Positions 18,501-26,028 of a DNA stretch of 47,990 nt are shown one piece after another. Origin of the DNA: Bacteroidales bacterium (GTDB lineage Bacteria; Bacteroidota; Bacteroidia; Bacteroidales; Muribaculaceae); assembly GCA_004557385.1 (NCBI GenBank), contig SFEA01000031.1, forward strand, positions 1 through 47,990. The letters run 5' to 3'. The stretch's first letter is position 1. Every line of letters starts with the position of its first letter. The translations under genes and the position numbers were made by a program. A model generated the notes under the pieces. It made no database searches. It worked only from the letters and a program-made list of their open reading frames with translations, and was not told where the DNA came from.

Positions 18501-18574
18501 ATCCGGGCAAGGAACAGGACATCTTCGACGACATCGAACAGCGATTGAAGTCGTGGAAATCGTCGAAAAAGTGA
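15572..18574 (+). CDS. Exported TPR-repeat protein
   Basis: A 1,000-residue protein with a signal peptide (1-21) followed by tetratricopeptide repeats along almost its whole length. Clear helical pairs include ARGKAMYNQGNYAGAIDQL (about 28-47), YRRAYSLLRLGEYEQALVN, AQYYVAQIYFTQQQYDKAE, LWLGETNYRLGKYALAQKY and AHYYIGRDCYQKAEYDKAL. A TPR solenoid of this length normally serves as a periplasmic or outer-membrane scaffold for protein or lipid assembly. The start is supported by AGGA four bases upstream of the ATG. It lies 45 bases before a predicted outer-membrane barrel gene, so the two are probably co-transcribed and may work together. I do not recognise a specific named orthologue; the partner relation is inferred from order only. 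Confidence 0.85.
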   Translation: MRFQKNFLAGLCLMASAAGYAGINSTGADGYLARGKAMYNQGNYAGAIDQLSHLKRMPVSSTVADCADFYIAMSNYERGNRESLDALRAYLAQHPSDVNAARVQAAIADYYFYNGKYGEAITEYDKVRTAALDGDASEDVYYRRAYSLLRLGEYEQALVNINALRGSRRYAAANTFYQAYVDYANKRYGEALTKFQRVKGNGELAYNAQYYVAQIYFTQQQYDKAETLAKSLLSDGNNPAFNAELCRIIGECEYQDGNDDEAEKYLKRYLDSAGDEPLRSAAYAYGVIRYRADAHDEAVSSLATMTTESDALSQSAYLYIGQSYLKLHELNKASIAFEKAIQLDYDRDVTETAFYNYAITQNEGGRTPFNKSIDIFEQFINKYPDSRYASQVEEYLINAYLTTTDYDKAYTSISHIKNPSEKVLAAKQYVLYQLGVQALSNNATSKANTYFTQALALEKYDRNLAADTRLWLGETNYRLGKYALAQKYQKAFLGSVTSSNKNYGLGNYNLGYSLFQQRQYGTARTYFEHAATSKQLGTSLRADAYNRLADCQYYTKQYSAAEGNYEAAYNLDRNTAGDYALYQKAIMKGLTKDYSGKIAAIDNMLKQFPSSGLAAGALLEKANTYALINNNAAATDTYNELLRRYPATTEARKGLLQLAINQRYVGEESKAIGTYKKVITKYPTSEEAAVAAEDLKVIYADNGNLREYASFINSVPNAPHLDVKEVEKLTFNAAEKAALAEKSSIKKMENYLSSYPNGAYEANAHYYIGRDCYQKAEYDKALTHINQALRATDASFAEDALAIKSDILMKQDKNTEALDTYRRLAEKASSHDNKVIANLGIMRANVALKQWAEVKLSAATLLSLGSLSDAEEKEATLNRAIANAHLGNTKEAEADYSVLAKDVRSESGARAAYELAKLQYEAGSLKTCEKTLNKFIDEGTSHQYWLAKAFILLADVYHKQGNDFEAREYLESLKSNYPGKEQDIFDDIEQRLKSWKSSKK

Positions 18575-18619
18575 AATTGAAACGTGTGTCACCTCAAAAC
18601 AAAGCATAATAACACTACA

Positions 18620-20398
18620 ATGAAACGATATGCAATAATTGCAGCCTGCGCCATGACATTGGGCGCATCGGCGCAAAACCTCAATAAGGAAATCACGGTG
18701 GATAAGGACTATGTGCCTGTTGAGCGCAAAGCCGTGAAGCAGAACACACTGCCCGCCGTGCAGAAGAACGCTGTGGACATGAACGCCAAGCTAAACTACA
18801 GCGACTGGGCGCTGCCGGCTGCCGTGCCTGCCAAGATACCCACCATGCAGCCCTACGGCTACCTCACCAACAAGAGCTTCGACACCAAGCGCGGCTATGC
18901 AACGCTCGGCGCCGGTTCGCAGCTCAACCTGCTGGGCAACGCCGGCTACCGCGTGCTCGACGACGTGAACAACACCCTTGCCCTCTGGGTGCAGCACAAC
19001 AGCACTTGGGCAGGCAAAAACTCGTCGCCGGCTGCTGCGAATAATCAATTCAAGCAAAAATTCAACGACAACACCATCGGAGCCGACTTCACCAGCCGCT
19101 TCGACGAAGGCACTATGCGAATCAACTTGCGCGCCAACTTCGACACATTCAACTACTATGGCGATGCAGGCATTATGCCAGGCAGCGATAATGTGCGCAA
19201 CTATAGCCCCGACGAGTTCGGCAACCAATCGTTCAGCGAGTTTGGCGTGACCGGCGGATGGTATAGCCGCGAAGCCAACCGCAAATTCAACTATCAGATT
19301 GAAGCCGGTGTGGGTCACGGCGGATTCAAGAAATCGGCATTCGTCGACTATAAAGGCTTGAAAGAAACCAACTTCTTTGTGAATCTTGGCGGAAAATATG
19401 AGGTGAACGACTACACCGCAGCCGGTGCGCAAGTGCGTTTCGACTATGCCTCGTACACCGATGCGCCATACGTCGACCTCAACACCTTCAAGAAAGCACC
19501 CGAGGAGGACAACAGCCAAGGCATAGCCCGCATCTCGCCATTTGTGTGCTTCCACCGCGAAGGTGTGATGCTTCGTCTGGGCGTCAACGCCGACATTGCC
19601 ATCAACGCCGGCACCACATTCCGCATAGCGCCTAATGTGAAACTCGACTATGCATTTGCACCCGGTGTGGGCTTGTCGATTGACGTGAACGGCGGCAAAA
19701 CACTCAACCACCTGTGGCAGATGAAAGCCGAAAACCGCTATGTGAACCCCGGCGTGCGCTACGGCACCACATTTGTTCCGGTAGATGCTGAAGTAGCACT
19801 CAACATTGGCAGCTTCGGCGGCTTCTCGGCAAAGCTGTTCGGCGGATTTGCTTCGTACAAAGAAAAGATGTTGCCATTCTTGTGCGAAGCGCCCACACTG
19901 CCTTCGAGCGCCGGCTTCGACCTCAGCTATTTCGACATGGTTTCCACCACCGTCTATCAAGCACTCGACATCAGCGGCTGGAAAGCCGGTGCCGAGCTTG
20001 CCTATAAGTATCGTTCGCTCGTCGACGCCAAAGTGCGCTTCACATATTCGCCGCAGGACGAAGATGAAGGCTGCGTGCTCGGGCTCGACCGTCCGGAATA
20101 TGTGGTTGATGCCAACATCAGCGTGATGCCTATCGACAAGCTTGCCATCAATCTGGGCTACGAGATGCGCGGCAATCGCTCGATGTGGGGCTATCAGATT
20201 GTTGACGGAAAAGATTATTGGGAACAAACACCGCTTGAAAACGCTATGAACCTGAAGGTGGGTGCAAGCTATCGTCTGTTCGACAACCTCACGCTGTTTG
20301 TCGATGCCAACAACCTGATGAACAAGCAGTGGGACGTGCTTTACGGTCAGGGCGCACAAAAGCTCAACGTGATGGGCGGCGCCAGCATCACATTCTGA
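18620..20398 (+). CDS. Outer-membrane beta-barrel protein (TonB-receptor-like)
   Basis: A 592-residue protein with a short signal peptide (1-18, ending ASAQ) and no plug or carboxypeptidase-like domain, in contrast to SusC-type receptors. From about residue 85 onward it alternates strands and loops and ends in GGASITF, the terminal Phe of an outer-membrane barrel. The C-terminal part (ASYRLFDNLTLFVDANNLMN) is the form seen at the end of TonB-dependent receptor barrels. An in-frame ATG at 18584 would add 12 polar residues before the signal; the signal fixes the start at 18620. It follows the 1,000-residue TPR gene with 45 bases between, which suggests a barrel plus periplasmic scaffold pair. 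Cargo or substrate unknown. Confidence 0.8.
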   Translation: MKRYAIIAACAMTLGASAQNLNKEITVDKDYVPVERKAVKQNTLPAVQKNAVDMNAKLNYSDWALPAAVPAKIPTMQPYGYLTNKSFDTKRGYATLGAGSQLNLLGNAGYRVLDDVNNTLALWVQHNSTWAGKNSSPAAANNQFKQKFNDNTIGADFTSRFDEGTMRINLRANFDTFNYYGDAGIMPGSDNVRNYSPDEFGNQSFSEFGVTGGWYSREANRKFNYQIEAGVGHGGFKKSAFVDYKGLKETNFFVNLGGKYEVNDYTAAGAQVRFDYASYTDAPYVDLNTFKKAPEEDNSQGIARISPFVCFHREGVMLRLGVNADIAINAGTTFRIAPNVKLDYAFAPGVGLSIDVNGGKTLNHLWQMKAENRYVNPGVRYGTTFVPVDAEVALNIGSFGGFSAKLFGGFASYKEKMLPFLCEAPTLPSSAGFDLSYFDMVSTTVYQALDISGWKAGAELAYKYRSLVDAKVRFTYSPQDEDEGCVLGLDRPEYVVDANISVMPIDKLAINLGYEMRGNRSMWGYQIVDGKDYWEQTPLENAMNLKVGASYRLFDNLTLFVDANNLMNKQWDVLYGQGAQKLNVMGGASITF

Positions 20399-20648
20399 AA
20401 AAGGCAAATACGCTATAGCAAAAATAGGATGGAGTAGTGCTATAATTATAGGATTATTTGCGAATTCACTATTATAGAAGGGCGCAACCCCGGAGGCATT
20501 AGCCGACGGGGCTTAGCCGTGGGTGAGCGTTAGCGTAACCCACGGTTAGTGTTTATATCCCTTTGACAATGAGTACGGGGCTCGAATCTGTATTCGTTTA
20601 ATATATAAGTGCCATCAGCGTAATCTGCGAGAGGTTTTTAATGAATCT
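20399..20648. other. Intergenic region with palindrome
   Basis: No gene. CCGTGGGT (20517-20524) and ACCCACGG (20538-20545) form a perfect 8-bp hairpin in a stretch reading GGCATTAGCCGACGGGGC just before it, the style of a dispersed Bacteroidota intergenic repeat. No T-tract follows, so it is not called a terminator. A fragment of family A (CTGCGAGAGG) lies at about 20612-20634. Confidence 0.5.
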
Positions 20649-20755
20649 GTAACCGCTCCACGGTTGGTTTTTGGTGGGGAGCATTCAGCTATCCCCACAT
20701 AGTCGCCTACGGCGCCAATGAGGGGTTACAAAAGTTGTAACCGCTCCGCGGTTAA
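20649..20755 (-). repeat. Repeat family B, inverted copy
   Basis: It reads as the reverse complement of the 10850 copy: AACCGCTCCACGGTT at the left, CCCCACATAGTCGCC in the middle, and AACCGCTCCGCGGTT at the right. Confidence 0.8.
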
Positions 20756-20795
20756 GCGCGCTGTGCGCCATCTTAGGGAGATGTGATGCGCTGCT

Positions 20796-20980
20796 GTAGG
20801 GGCGCCTGCCGCGAGGATGTGCCATCGGAGATGGCAAACCATGCATAACCGCTGGTGGAGCGAAGCGCAACCTGCGGAAGCGCGGATACCTCACTATCAT
20901 TCGGCGTCGAAGATGTCGAACAATGTTGTGCCACTTCGAGGCACATTATTATTGGTGCCACCTCTCCGCAGGCTGCGCCC
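20796..20980 (+). repeat. Repeat family C, copy 2
   Basis: It matches 10636-10830 over nearly its whole length with a handful of single-base changes and short indels, including the GTGCCATCGGAGATGGC hairpin and CTCCGCAGGCTGCGCCC end. In this copy family B lies on the left side and inverted, whereas in copy 1 it lies on the right. Confidence 0.85.
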
Positions 20981-21044
20981 CGCCATACACCCCTACAAGT
21001 TAAAGCGAAATCATAGATATAATCATCTGATTATCAGTGGCATC

Positions 21045-21064
21045 AACCGTGGAGCGGTTGCAGA
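21045..21064 (+). repeat. Repeat family B fragment
   Basis: AACCGTGGAGCGGTTGCAGA is the terminal hairpin of family B alone, with its usual GCAGA follower. Confidence 0.6.
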
Positions 21065-21225
21065 CCCAGCCGCGAGGGCAAATTCGCGTCCTCTAAGTGC
21101 CCCGCTCAAGCTCGGCTTTTCGCCTTTTCTCTAAGGCGATAGGGCAAGTGATATTCTTGGTAATATTATTACAAAGCTCCATTGGACAATATGAATAATG
21201 GTAGTTGAAAATTAATTGCGGCAAA

Positions 21226-21259
21226 TTGCTGAGGCTACCAAAAAATAGTATTAATTTTG
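21226..21259 (+). promoter_or_regulatory. Promoter of phoH, nearly leaderless
   Basis: TAATTTTG (21252-21259) matches the -7 box, with TTG at 21226-21228 as a loosely spaced -33 (23 bases). The ATG begins at 21264, only five bases past the box, so transcription would start at or within a couple of bases of the start codon. Confidence 0.5.
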
Positions 21260-21263
21260 CATT

Positions 21264-22241
21264 ATGAATGAACGCATTATAATCATCGACAATGTTGACC
21301 CTGTGATTTTCTATGGGGTGAATAATTGCAACATTCAGTTGATACGCAATCTCTTTCCGAAATTGCGCATGGCGGCTCGTGGCAACGTCATCAAGGTGAT
21401 AGGCGACGAGCAAGAAACCTCTGTTTTCGAAGAAAAAGTGAAGAAGCTTGAGGACTATTGTTCGCGCTACAATAAGCTCACCGAGGACGTGATTCTCGAC
21501 GTGATAAAGGGCGAGCCTCCCAAAGAGCTGAAGATGGACGAAGCCATCATCTACGGCGTGAACGGCAAGCCCATTTCGGGCCGCACGCCAAACCAGCAGC
21601 TGCTGGTGAAAACCTATCAGCAAAACGACCTCACCTTTGCGCTCGGTCCTGCCGGAACGGGCAAGACCTACATTGCCATTGCCTTGGCGGTGCGTGCGCT
21701 CAAGAACAAGGAAGTGCGCAAAATTATCCTGTCGCGACCGGCAGTTGAGGCAGGCGAGAAACTCGGCTTCCTGCCCGGCGATATGAAGGACAAAATCGAC
21801 CCGTATCTGCAACCGCTCTACGATGCCCTTGAGGACATGATTCCGGCAGTGAAGCTGAAGGAATACATGGAGAGCAACGTCATTCAGATAGCGCCGCTGG
21901 CGTTTATGCGCGGCCGCACGCTCAGCGATGCCGTGATTGTGCTCGACGAGGCGCAAAACACCACCACACATCAAATTAAGATGTTCCTCACGCGCTTGGG
22001 CATGGGCTCGAAGATGATAATCACCGGCGACGTGACGCAAATCGACCTGCCGCGCACCTCGGTGTCGGGGCTTGTACAGGCACTCGCGGTGCTGAAAGGC
22101 GTGCCAGGCATCGGGCTGGTGGAATTTGGCAAGAAAGACATAGTTCGCCATCATCTTGTGCAGCGCATTGTGGAGGCTTACGAGAAGCACGAGGCGACGC
22201 AGAAGGCTAAGGCAGCCGCCGACCGGCAAAGCGACGAATAA
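21264..22241 (+). CDS. phoH: PhoH family ATPase
   Basis: A 325-residue cytoplasmic PhoH/PhoL-like P-loop ATPase. The Walker A motif GPAGTGKT is at residues 128-135, the Walker B VLDEAQN at 226-232, and the sensor-like MIITGDVTQIDLPR at 251-264. The N-terminal part (1-105) has the VDPVIFYGVNN sequence typical of Bacteroidota members, which supports the first ATG. Such proteins are linked to RNA metabolism and ribosome maturation in other bacteria, usually beside ybeY; here the next gene is purC, 60 bases downstream, so the order is different. The start codon almost touches the -7 box, so the mRNA may be leaderless. Confidence 0.92.
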   Translation: MNERIIIIDNVDPVIFYGVNNCNIQLIRNLFPKLRMAARGNVIKVIGDEQETSVFEEKVKKLEDYCSRYNKLTEDVILDVIKGEPPKELKMDEAIIYGVNGKPISGRTPNQQLLVKTYQQNDLTFALGPAGTGKTYIAIALAVRALKNKEVRKIILSRPAVEAGEKLGFLPGDMKDKIDPYLQPLYDALEDMIPAVKLKEYMESNVIQIAPLAFMRGRTLSDAVIVLDEAQNTTTHQIKMFLTRLGMGSKMIITGDVTQIDLPRTSVSGLVQALAVLKGVPGIGLVEFGKKDIVRHHLVQRIVEAYEKHEATQKAKAAADRQSDE

Positions 22242-22301
22242 TCATCCTTACAAAATAAGCAATTATAAATATTTCATTAAAATACAATCAAAAAGAGCAT
22301 T

Positions 22302-23252
22302 ATGGCTAACACATTAACTAACACAGATTTCAAGTTTGAGGGTCAGAAGAGCGTATATCATGGCAAAGTGCGCGATGTATACGACATCAACGACGACCTT
22401 ATGGTGATGGTGGCAACCGACCGCATTTCGGCATTCGACGTGATTTTGCCAAAGGGCATTCCCGGCAAAGGTCAGGTGCTGAATCAGATTGCTGCAAAAT
22501 TCCTCGATGCCACTGCCGACATCGTGCCTAACTGGAAGTTAGCTACTCCCGACCCAATGGTGACTGTGGGGCTGAAATGCGAAGGTTTCCGCGTTGAAAT
22601 GATTATTCGTGGCTATCTCACCGGTAGCGCTTGGCGCGAATATGCCGCCGGCTGCCGCGAACTGTGCGGCGTGAAGCTGCCCGACGGAATGCGCGAAAAC
22701 GAGAAATTCCCTGAACCAATCATCACTCCAACCACCAAGGCCGATGCCGGTCACGACGAGAACATCTCTAAGGAGGAAATCATTGCTCAAGGCATTGTGA
22801 GCAAGGAAGACTACGAGACCATGGAGCGCTACACCCGCGCTTTGTTTGCCCGCGGCACCGAGATTGCCGCCGGCAAGGGCTTGATTTTGGTTGACACGAA
22901 ATATGAATTCGGCAAGCGCGACGGCAAGGTGATTCTCATCGACGAGATTCACACCCCCGACAGCTCGCGCTATTTCTATGCCGACGGCTACGCCGAACGC
23001 TTCGAAGCCGGCGAACCGCAGAAGCAGCTGTCGAAGGAGTTTGTACGCCAATGGCTCATCGACCACAACTTCATGGGCAAGGCAGGCCAGCAAGTGCCTG
23101 AAATGACCGATGAATATTGCGAAAGCGTTGCTGCTCGCTATATCGAGCTGTATGAGCACATCGTTGGCGAGAAATTTGTGCCTGCCGACGACAGCAACAT
23201 TGCTGCCCGCATCGAAAAGAACGTGAAGGCTTATTTGGCTTCGCGCGGCTAA
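22302..23252 (+). CDS. purC: SAICAR synthetase
   Basis: This 316-residue enzyme joins aspartate to CAIR using ATP in step eight of purine synthesis (phosphoribosylaminoimidazole-succinocarboxamide synthase). Signature parts are visible: KVRDVYDIN (about 22-30), ATDRISAFDVILPKGIPGKG (39-58), MIIRGYLTGSAWREY (about 105-119), and LILVDTKYEFGKRDGKVILIDE-type residues in the middle followed by HTPDSSRYF. The length is that of the longer family form common in Bacteroidota. Sixty bases separate it from phoH on the same strand and no promoter box stands out between them, so co-transcription is likely. A stem-loop at 23311-23377 may end the transcript before ubiE. Confidence 0.95.
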   Translation: MANTLTNTDFKFEGQKSVYHGKVRDVYDINDDLMVMVATDRISAFDVILPKGIPGKGQVLNQIAAKFLDATADIVPNWKLATPDPMVTVGLKCEGFRVEMIIRGYLTGSAWREYAAGCRELCGVKLPDGMRENEKFPEPIITPTTKADAGHDENISKEEIIAQGIVSKEDYETMERYTRALFARGTEIAAGKGLILVDTKYEFGKRDGKVILIDEIHTPDSSRYFYADGYAERFEAGEPQKQLSKEFVRQWLIDHNFMGKAGQQVPEMTDEYCESVAARYIELYEHIVGEKFVPADDSNIAARIEKNVKAYLASRG

Positions 23253-23310
23253 AATAATACTGCGGTGACTGCCACTAGTGCTCGTGGTGGCGCTTCAGCC
23301 GCACTGATGG

Positions 23311-23377
23311 CGAGCAGCGATTCGCGCCTCGGCAAATTTCATCGTCTGCCGGCTGCCGTGAGCCGCTGCTCGTTTTT
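23311..23377 (+). terminator. Possible long-loop terminator after purC
   Basis: CGAGCAGCG (23311-23319) pairs perfectly with CGCTGCTCG (23364-23372), followed by five Ts. The 44-base loop can fold further. The long loop makes this less certain than the other terminators in the window. Confidence 0.45.
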
Positions 23378-23434
23378 CTCCTTTCTGCATCCTATTCACT
23401 AATTACAAACATAAGCATAATCATCTTTCCCGAA

Positions 23435-24172
23435 ATGGAATATAAGGCTGAAAAAATCAATCCCTACAACGACAACGAAAGCAAAACCGGACAGGTGCGA
23501 CAGATGTTCGACTCAATAGCTCCTGCCTACGATTTCATGAACCGCTGCATGACCATGGGCATCGACAAACTATGGCGACGCAAGGCGGTGAAGATAGTGG
23601 GCAAATCGCGTCCGCAGCATCTGCTTGACGTGGCTACGGGCACCGGCGACCTTGCTATTCAGCTATGCAAGAAGCTAAACCCGGCAAAGATTGTGGGCAT
23701 TGATTTGAGCGAAGGCATGCTTGAGATTGGACGCCGCAAAGTGGCTGACCGCGGGCTCGACCGGGTGATTACGCTTGAGCAAGGCGATTGCTTGAACCTG
23801 CGTTTCGGCGAAGGCGAATTTGATGCCGTGACGGTGGCTTACGGCGTGCGCAACTTCGAGCATCTCGAGCAAGGTTATGCCGAAATGTATCGCGTGCTGG
23901 CGCCGGGAGGCGTGCTGTGCGTGGTGGAACTGTCAACCCCCACCAACAAGTTCATAAAATTCTTCTACGACCTTTACACTCGCCATATCATCCCCTTTGT
24001 GGGTCGCTCGAAGTCGAAAGACGCGCGTGCCTACAGCTATTTGCCCGAGAGCATAGCAGCCGTGCCGCAAGGCGAAGCCATGCTGCAAATAATGCGTCAC
24101 ATAGGGTTCAAGCAGTGCCAAGCCATTGCTATGACATTTGGCACTTGCTCAATATATGTGGGTGTAAAATAA
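23435..24172 (+). CDS. ubiE: Demethylmenaquinone methyltransferase
   Basis: A 245-residue class I SAM-dependent methyltransferase of the UbiE/MenG family, performing the last C-methylation of menaquinone. The SAM-binding loop is LLDVATGTGDLAI (63-75). Family signatures VRQMFDSIAPAYDFMN (21-36) and VAYGVRNFEHLEQGYAEMYR are present, and the C-terminal MTFGTCSIYVGVK is typical. In an anaerobic Bacteroidales the product would be menaquinone, so menG is the functional name. It ends 22 bases before the convergent fhs stop codon, with no obvious terminator between. Confidence 0.93.
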   Translation: MEYKAEKINPYNDNESKTGQVRQMFDSIAPAYDFMNRCMTMGIDKLWRRKAVKIVGKSRPQHLLDVATGTGDLAIQLCKKLNPAKIVGIDLSEGMLEIGRRKVADRGLDRVITLEQGDCLNLRFGEGEFDAVTVAYGVRNFEHLEQGYAEMYRVLAPGGVLCVVELSTPTNKFIKFFYDLYTRHIIPFVGRSKSKDARAYSYLPESIAAVPQGEAMLQIMRHIGFKQCQAIAMTFGTCSIYVGVK

Positions 24173-24194
24173 GGAGATTCGGGCGCTTTGCCTA

Positions 24195-25862
24195 TTAGCT
24201 TAACCCTTCCACCTGACCTTTGATGATGTCGATGCGGCGTGCCTGCGGGTCCTTTGGCAAGCCGGGCATGCGCATGATGTCGCCCATGATAGCCACAATC
24301 ATTTCGGCACCGTTGTTAATCACCACTTCGCGCACCGTCATCTCAAAGCCTTCGGTCACGTTGTAAGCCTTGGGGTCGGCTGAGAACGAATATTGTGTCT
24401 TGGCTATGCACACCGGATAGTGGGCAATGCCGCGTTTCTCGATTTGCTGAATCATCTTTTCAGCCACGGCAGAGTAGTGCACCTTGGCTGCGCCATAAAT
24501 TTCGCGGGCAATCTTTTCGATTTTTGTTTTCACCGAATCGCCGTCGGCATAGGTGAATTGCAGCGGTTGGGCGTCGCCGTTTTCAATGGTGTCCACCACA
24601 AGTTTTGCCAATTCCAAGCCGCCTTTGCCGCCTTCGGCAAACACGTTGTTGATGGCAAAGCCTACGCCAATCGCGCGGCAGTGTTCAGCCACGAGGGCAA
24701 TCTCGGCATCGGTGTCGGTGGCGTAGCGGTTGAATGTAACCACCACTTTCTGTCCGAACTTGCGCATGTTGGCAATGTGCTTATCCATATTCTCGAAACC
24801 GCGGCGAATGCCGTCGAGGTTCTCCTTCTTGATGTCGTTTTCGGGCACGCCGCCGTGCATCTTCAAGCCTTGTGCAGTGGCAACAATCACTGTCAGGCTG
24901 GGTGTTAGCCCGGCCTTGCGGCACTTGATGTTGAAGAACTTCTCGGCACCGAGGTCGGCACCGAAACCGGCTTCGGTGATGGCATAATCGCTGTAGGTCA
25001 TAGCCATCTTGGTGGCAATCACCGAGTTGCAGCCGTGAGCAATGTTGGCAAACGGACCGCCGTGCACAAACGCCGGAGTGTTTTCGAGCGTTTGCACCAG
25101 ATTGGGGTTGAGAGCATCTTTGAGCAGCACGGTGATGGCGCCGGCAACGCCGAGGTCGTCGACGGTGAACGGTTCGTCTTCGAAGGTGTAGCCCAGCAGA
25201 ATCTTTCCGATGCGTCGGCGCAAGTCGTGCATATCGGTGGCAAGGCACATGATAGCCATAATTTCAGAAGCAGGAGTGATGTCGAAGCCGCTTTGCGAAG
25301 GCACTCCGTCAACCGTCTTGCCCAAGCCGGTGACCACGTTGCGCAGCGAGCGGTCGTTGACGTCGAGCACGCGTTTCCACAGAATCTGGCGCAGCCCAAA
25401 GCCGTGGTTGCGGTTCTGATAGATGTAGTTGTCTAACAGCGCCGTAATCATGTTATGCGCCGAAGTGATGGCGTGGAAGTCGCCGGTGAAATGAAGATTG
25501 ATGTTCTCCATGGGCAACACTTGGCTGTAGCCACCGCCGGCAGCACCGCCTTTCATGCCGAAGCACGGACCCAGCGACGGTTCGCGTAACGCTGCCACGG
25601 CATTCTTGCCCAGTTGGCACAAAGCCTGCGCCAACCCCACGCTCACGGTGGTCTTGCCGTTGCCCGCCTTGGTTGGCGTGATGGCAGTCACCAATATCAG
25701 GTGGTTGCGCTTGCAGCGTTCTTCGTCGATTAGTGTCAATGGCACTTTTGCCATATACGGACCGTAGTTGTAAACATCGTCGGCAGGGATGCCCATACGT
25801 TCGGCAATGGCGTTGATGCGCTCAAGTTTTGCCTCGCGTGCAATCTGAATGTCAGTCTTCAT
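24195..25862 (-). CDS. fhs: Formate-tetrahydrofolate ligase
   Basis: A 555-residue enzyme that activates formate with ATP to give 10-formyl-THF, feeding purine synthesis and one-carbon metabolism. The ATP loop TPTKAGNGKTTVSVGL is at 62-77; LREPSLGPCFGMKGGAAGGG, GDFHAITSAHNM and the C-terminal RMPGLPKDPQA are all family signatures. A further in-frame ATG upstream would give 13 extra residues (MFQVTKILRYKKI), but the family starts at MKTDIQIAREAKL and the length then equals the usual 555, so 25862 is chosen. It has its own promoter (25962-25993) and a leader of about 95 bases. It fits well with the glycine cleavage operon and purC in the same window. Confidence 0.95.
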   Translation of the reverse strand: MKTDIQIAREAKLERINAIAERMGIPADDVYNYGPYMAKVPLTLIDEERCKRNHLILVTAITPTKAGNGKTTVSVGLAQALCQLGKNAVAALREPSLGPCFGMKGGAAGGGYSQVLPMENINLHFTGDFHAITSAHNMITALLDNYIYQNRNHGFGLRQILWKRVLDVNDRSLRNVVTGLGKTVDGVPSQSGFDITPASEIMAIMCLATDMHDLRRRIGKILLGYTFEDEPFTVDDLGVAGAITVLLKDALNPNLVQTLENTPAFVHGGPFANIAHGCNSVIATKMAMTYSDYAITEAGFGADLGAEKFFNIKCRKAGLTPSLTVIVATAQGLKMHGGVPENDIKKENLDGIRRGFENMDKHIANMRKFGQKVVVTFNRYATDTDAEIALVAEHCRAIGVGFAINNVFAEGGKGGLELAKLVVDTIENGDAQPLQFTYADGDSVKTKIEKIAREIYGAAKVHYSAVAEKMIQQIEKRGIAHYPVCIAKTQYSFSADPKAYNVTEGFEMTVREVVINNGAEMIVAIMGDIMRMPGLPKDPQARRIDIIKGQVEGLS

Positions 25863-25961
25863 TATCTTTTTATACCTTAAAATTTTTGTTACCTGAAACA
25901 ATGTGCGTTCACGCAGGGTGCAAAGGTTGTTGTTTCGTATGATTTATTGTCCTCTACACTA

Positions 25962-25993
25962 CAAAGTTACTATAATTATTACAATCTGCCAAA
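25962..25993 (-). promoter_or_regulatory. Promoter of fhs
   Basis: On the minus strand, TTTG (25993-25990), a 20-base spacer and TAACTTTG (25969-25962) match the Bacteroidota -33/-7 consensus with ideal spacing. Transcription would begin near 25956. Confidence 0.7.
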
Positions 25994-26028
25994 CCTGCGG
26001 CGCTGTGAGGACTTATGATGCGGCTCAT

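Noticed and set aside
18791..20407. A 538-codon open frame antisense to the barrel gene
   Set aside because: It mirrors the GC-rich coding strand, shows a His/Val/Ala-rich composition with no domain, and lies wholly opposite a gene with a signal peptide and barrel end.
20517..20545. Terminator after the barrel gene
   Set aside because: The 8-bp hairpin is good, but no T-tract follows and it is 120 bases past the stop; it fits a dispersed palindromic repeat better.
25863..25960. Tetrahydrofolate or similar riboswitch before fhs
   Set aside because: The leader of about 95 bases shows no strong long-range stem; only a short hairpin around GCGTGAACGC.
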